Made by a program: the position numbers and the translations under genes | Shown here: positions 6,056-7,856 of the stretch, piece by piece | Layout: each line of letters begins with the position of its first letter | How positions within the stretch are numbered: position 1 is the first letter of the stretch | The notes under the pieces: generated by a model | Database searches by the model: none | What the model was told of the DNA's origin: nothing | What the model saw: the letters and a program-made list of their open reading frames with translations, nothing else | Source: Planctomycetota bacterium | Lineage (GTDB): Bacteria; Planctomycetota; Phycisphaerae; Sedimentisphaerales; Anaerobacaceae | Length of the DNA: 7,856 bases | Direction: 5' to 3' | Assembly: GCA_022567055.1 (NCBI GenBank) | Contig: JADFHU010000237.1 | Coordinates: 1 to 7,856, forward strand

Positions 6056-7537
6056 TTACTCCTTGGGTAGCCTCAAGTGAACCATTCGTTCCCCCGAGCC
6101 GTCCGTGACGATGAACAAGATCGTCTCCTTGCCTCGGTCGACGGCATCCTCGACAAGTTCGTTAAGTTTCTTTCTGCTATCGACGGGTGTACGGTTTACT
6201 TTGGTGATCACCGTGCCCGCCCGCAGACCCTCTTGCGCTGCACTGGATTGAGGCGTGACCATGCGGATCATGACACCCTGAAGGTCCTCTTCACCGAGGG
6301 CTTCACGGATTTCCGGCGAAATGTTCATCACTTCCAAGCCCATTTCCCTTAAGGTGCCGCTTCGGCCGCCCAGCCTGGCAAGCGCACGCTCCGAACGCTC
6401 ACCGAGAATAGCCGTCATGAATTTTCGGCGACCGTTGCGCATTACGGTCAGTCTGACACTCGTCTCAGGCGCCAGCATGGCGATGTTGTTTAGTAGCTTT
6501 TGGTTAGAATCAATGGGCCTGCCATTGACCTCGACGATGACATCGTCGGGCTCCAGTCCTGCTTTCGCCGCTGCGGTTCCTTCAAGCACGGATTCCACCA
6601 AAGCGCCGAGAGTGTTTTTCAGTTTCAGTGCTTCTGCCCGTTTGTTGGTCAGGTTCCCCATCTGAATGCCAAGAAACCCTCGCCTCACGGTTCCCGTCGC
6701 AATGAGTTGATCCGAGATCCCCTGAGCCATATTGCTTGGGATCGCAAAACCGATGCCGGCACTGACGCCACTCGGTCCCGCGAGGGCCGTGTTGATGCCT
6801 ACGGCCTCACCGTCGAGATTCAGTAGAGGGCCGCCAGAGTTGCCAGGGTTGATGGCCGCATCGGTCTGTATGAAATCCTGGAAGTCGAGATCCCGGCCGA
6901 GGGCCAGACGGTGGCGTCCCTTGGCGCTGACGATGCCGAATGTGACGGTGTGGCTGAGGCCGAAGGAATTGCCGATGGCCAAGACCCACTCGCCGACTTC
7001 CAGTGCGTCCGAGTCGGCCAGTTTGATGAAGGGAAACGCTTCATCGCGATCGATCTTCGCCACAGCCACATCCGAGCCAGGATCGGTCCCAATCACTTTC
7101 GCTTTCAATTCCTTGCCGTTGGACAGTGTCACTTCGATCATGCCATCTTTGGCATCGCTGACGAGGTGGTTGTTGGTCAACAGGTACCCATCCGGGGAAA
7201 TGATGAAGCCGGTGCCTCGGGCGCGTTCTCTTCGGAAATGTGGGCTGCGACCCCGGGGTCCTCGACGGAACATGTCAAATAAGTCCTCGTCAAAGGGATA
7301 CCACTGGGGGAGGTTAAAGTTCTCGCTGCTCTCGCGTCCACGCTCCTTTTCACACACAATGTTCACCACGGCGGGGGAGGCTTTTTGCGCGATCGAGGCG
7401 AAGGCCTTGCCCATCGCCCGCAGAGCCTTGAAACTTTCGGTCTCTGCCGCCCCGGTGGGCACTACGAACGTGGCGGCGATCAAAACCACTCCGATTGAGA
7501 TGGCTCGCGATCTCAGATTCCTATAGATCAAGTCCAT
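6056..7537 (-). CDS. degP: DegP/HtrA-type (Do family) periplasmic serine endopeptidase
   Basis: This envelope quality-control protease and chaperone degrades unfolded periplasmic proteins. It has 493 residues, normal for the two-PDZ members DegP, DegQ and MucD. A signal peptide with a basic start and hydrophobic core (about 10-28) is followed by a likely cleavage near Ala30-Ala31, so the mature enzyme is periplasmic. The trypsin-like domain (about 45-280) carries the full triad His124 (TNNHLV), Asp156 (GSDVAVAKID) and Ser234 (GNSGGPL). A charged loop (about 63-106, rich in Arg and Glu) matches the LA loop region. PDZ1 spans about 285-378, starting with the GFLGIQ segment, and PDZ2 about 395-490. 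The ATG at 7537 has AGGAG 8 nt upstream. The symbol stands for the family, because DegP and DegQ cannot be told apart here. A perfect hairpin follows the gene. Confidence 0.96.
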   Translation of the reverse strand: MDLIYRNLRSRAISIGVVLIAATFVVPTGAAETESFKALRAMGKAFASIAQKASPAVVNIVCEKERGRESSENFNLPQWYPFDEDLFDMFRRGPRGRSPHFRRERARGTGFIISPDGYLLTNNHLVSDAKDGMIEVTLSNGKELKAKVIGTDPGSDVAVAKIDRDEAFPFIKLADSDALEVGEWVLAIGNSFGLSHTVTFGIVSAKGRHRLALGRDLDFQDFIQTDAAINPGNSGGPLLNLDGEAVGINTALAGPSGVSAGIGFAIPSNMAQGISDQLIATGTVRRGFLGIQMGNLTNKRAEALKLKNTLGALVESVLEGTAAAKAGLEPDDVIVEVNGRPIDSNQKLLNNIAMLAPETSVRLTVMRNGRRKFMTAILGERSERALARLGGRSGTLREMGLEVMNISPEIREALGEEDLQGVMIRMVTPQSSAAQEGLRAGTVITKVNRTPVDSRKKLNELVEDAVDRGKETILFIVTDGSGERMVHLRLPKE

Positions 7538-7545
7538 TTTCCTGT

Positions 7546-7550
7546 CTCCT
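7546..7550 (-). promoter_or_regulatory. Ribosome binding site of the DegP-type gene
   Basis: On the minus strand AGGAG precedes the ATG at 7537 by 8 nt. This is the clearest Shine-Dalgarno sequence of the three minus-strand genes and supports this start, which also gives a proper signal peptide. Confidence 0.7.
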
Positions 7551-7614
7551 ATAGTTTAGTCCCTGACTCAGTGAAACATGTCTCGGTTTTTTCATGGAGC
7601 TGCCCCACTTTCTT

Positions 7615-7642
7615 ATCGTATGGCTAATTACGCATTCTTCAA
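7615..7642 (-). promoter_or_regulatory. Possible promoter of the DegP-type gene
   Basis: On the minus strand TTGAAG (7642-7637) and TACGAT (7620-7615), each four of six consensus bases, are 16 bp apart. They would give a leader of about 70 nt. I saw no convincing sigmaE-type or CIRCE element. The match is modest, and another start site closer to the gene is possible. Confidence 0.3.
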
Positions 7643-7649
7643 CCAAAAG

Positions 7650-7697
7650 TTCGGCGGACGAACATGTTTTCTCATACTGCCGGAAGCATCCGCCGAA
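7650..7697. repeat. 9-bp inverted repeat upstream of the protease gene
   Basis: TTCGGCGGA (7650-7658) and TCCGCCGAA (7689-7697) are perfect reverse complements with 30 nt between them. The enclosed segment contains the 8-bp palindrome AACATGTT (7661-7668); AACATGT occurs again at 7575-7581. It lies just upstream of the proposed protease promoter, so it could be an operator or a weak minus-strand terminator (the stem is followed by CTTTT). Confidence 0.4.
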
Positions 7698-7732
7698 AAA
7701 GGCGATGGCGATTCTAGGTGCAGTCGCTATAC

Positions 7733-7840
7733 TAGGCTCTGTCTGAAAACCCCTTCGTGCAGCCCTTGCTGCGGTAGCAGCGTCGAACGGCTAATAAAAC
7801 AAGCCGCTCGAAGCCAGATGGGGTTTTTAGACAGAGCCTA
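7733..7840. mobile_element. MITE-like 108-bp palindromic insertion with terminal inverted repeats
   Basis: The 21-bp ends (7733-7753 and 7820-7840) are inverted copies with 20 of 21 bases matching; they begin TAGGCTCTGTCT and run inward to AACCCC. Two internal hairpins are visible: GCTGC-GGTA-GCAGC (7768-7781) and TCGAACGGCT with AGCCGCTCGA (7783-7792 with 7802-7811, one mismatch) around an A-rich loop. The element thus folds as a closed stem with two arms. It has no room for a transposase, so it would be moved in trans. TA at both outer edges could be a target duplication (TA at 7733-7734 and 7839-7840), as made by IS630/mariner and some IS5-group elements. The parent family is inferred only from the TIR style. 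Confidence 0.6.
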
Positions 7841-7856
7841 ACTAAGGACGCGCCAA

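Noticed and set aside
6732..7526. 264-codon plus-strand open frame opposite the protease gene
   Set aside because: Long only because of the GC-rich antisense strand; the minus-strand frame has the complete HtrA triad and both PDZ domains.
7578..7841. 87-codon plus-strand open frame at the right end
   Set aside because: It spans the inverted repeat and the MITE-like element and has no recognisable product.

Overview
The window looks like an ordinary chromosomal stretch of a moderately GC-rich Gram-negative bacterium. The pointers are a periplasmic DegP/HtrA protease with a signal peptide, a sensor kinase with a c-type heme site outside the membrane, and an AspRS carrying the two residues associated with the non-discriminating form. 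A Nitrospirota-type genome would fit, but no marker gene here proves the taxonomy.

Layout. Positions 1-504 hold no convincing gene. They contain a long nested imperfect palindrome (5-100), a short three-copy 11-bp direct repeat (311-343), a pair of adjacent hairpins that may end upstream transcription (359-404), and a good sigma70-type promoter (406-434). This promoter leads into aspS (505-2307, +). After 48 bp comes a membrane histidine kinase with a CxxCH heme motif (2356-3981, +), probably on the same transcript. It ends only 23 bp from the stop of the oppositely oriented block.

The minus-strand block reads right to left: a DegP/HtrA-type periplasmic serine protease (7537-6056), an M20-family amidohydrolase of the ArgE/DapE type (5946-4834), and an inositol-monophosphatase-family enzyme (4805-4005). 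A perfect 10-bp hairpin and a promoter-like site lie between the protease and the M20 gene. The protease is therefore probably its own unit, and the M20 and phosphatase genes (28 bp apart) form a second one. The right end (7538-7856) is the protease control region followed by a 108-bp palindromic insertion that looks like a MITE.

How the parts relate. AspRS would charge tRNA-Asp, and probably also tRNA-Asn for later amidation. The kinase would report a redox or gas signal to an unseen partner. DegP handles misfolded envelope proteins. The M20 enzyme and the phosphatase are metal-dependent housekeeping hydrolases whose exact substrates the sequence does not reveal. I see no defence system, CRISPR array, tRNA, rRNA or recognisable riboswitch. 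The most unusual material is in the non-coding ends and in the heme-sensor kinase.
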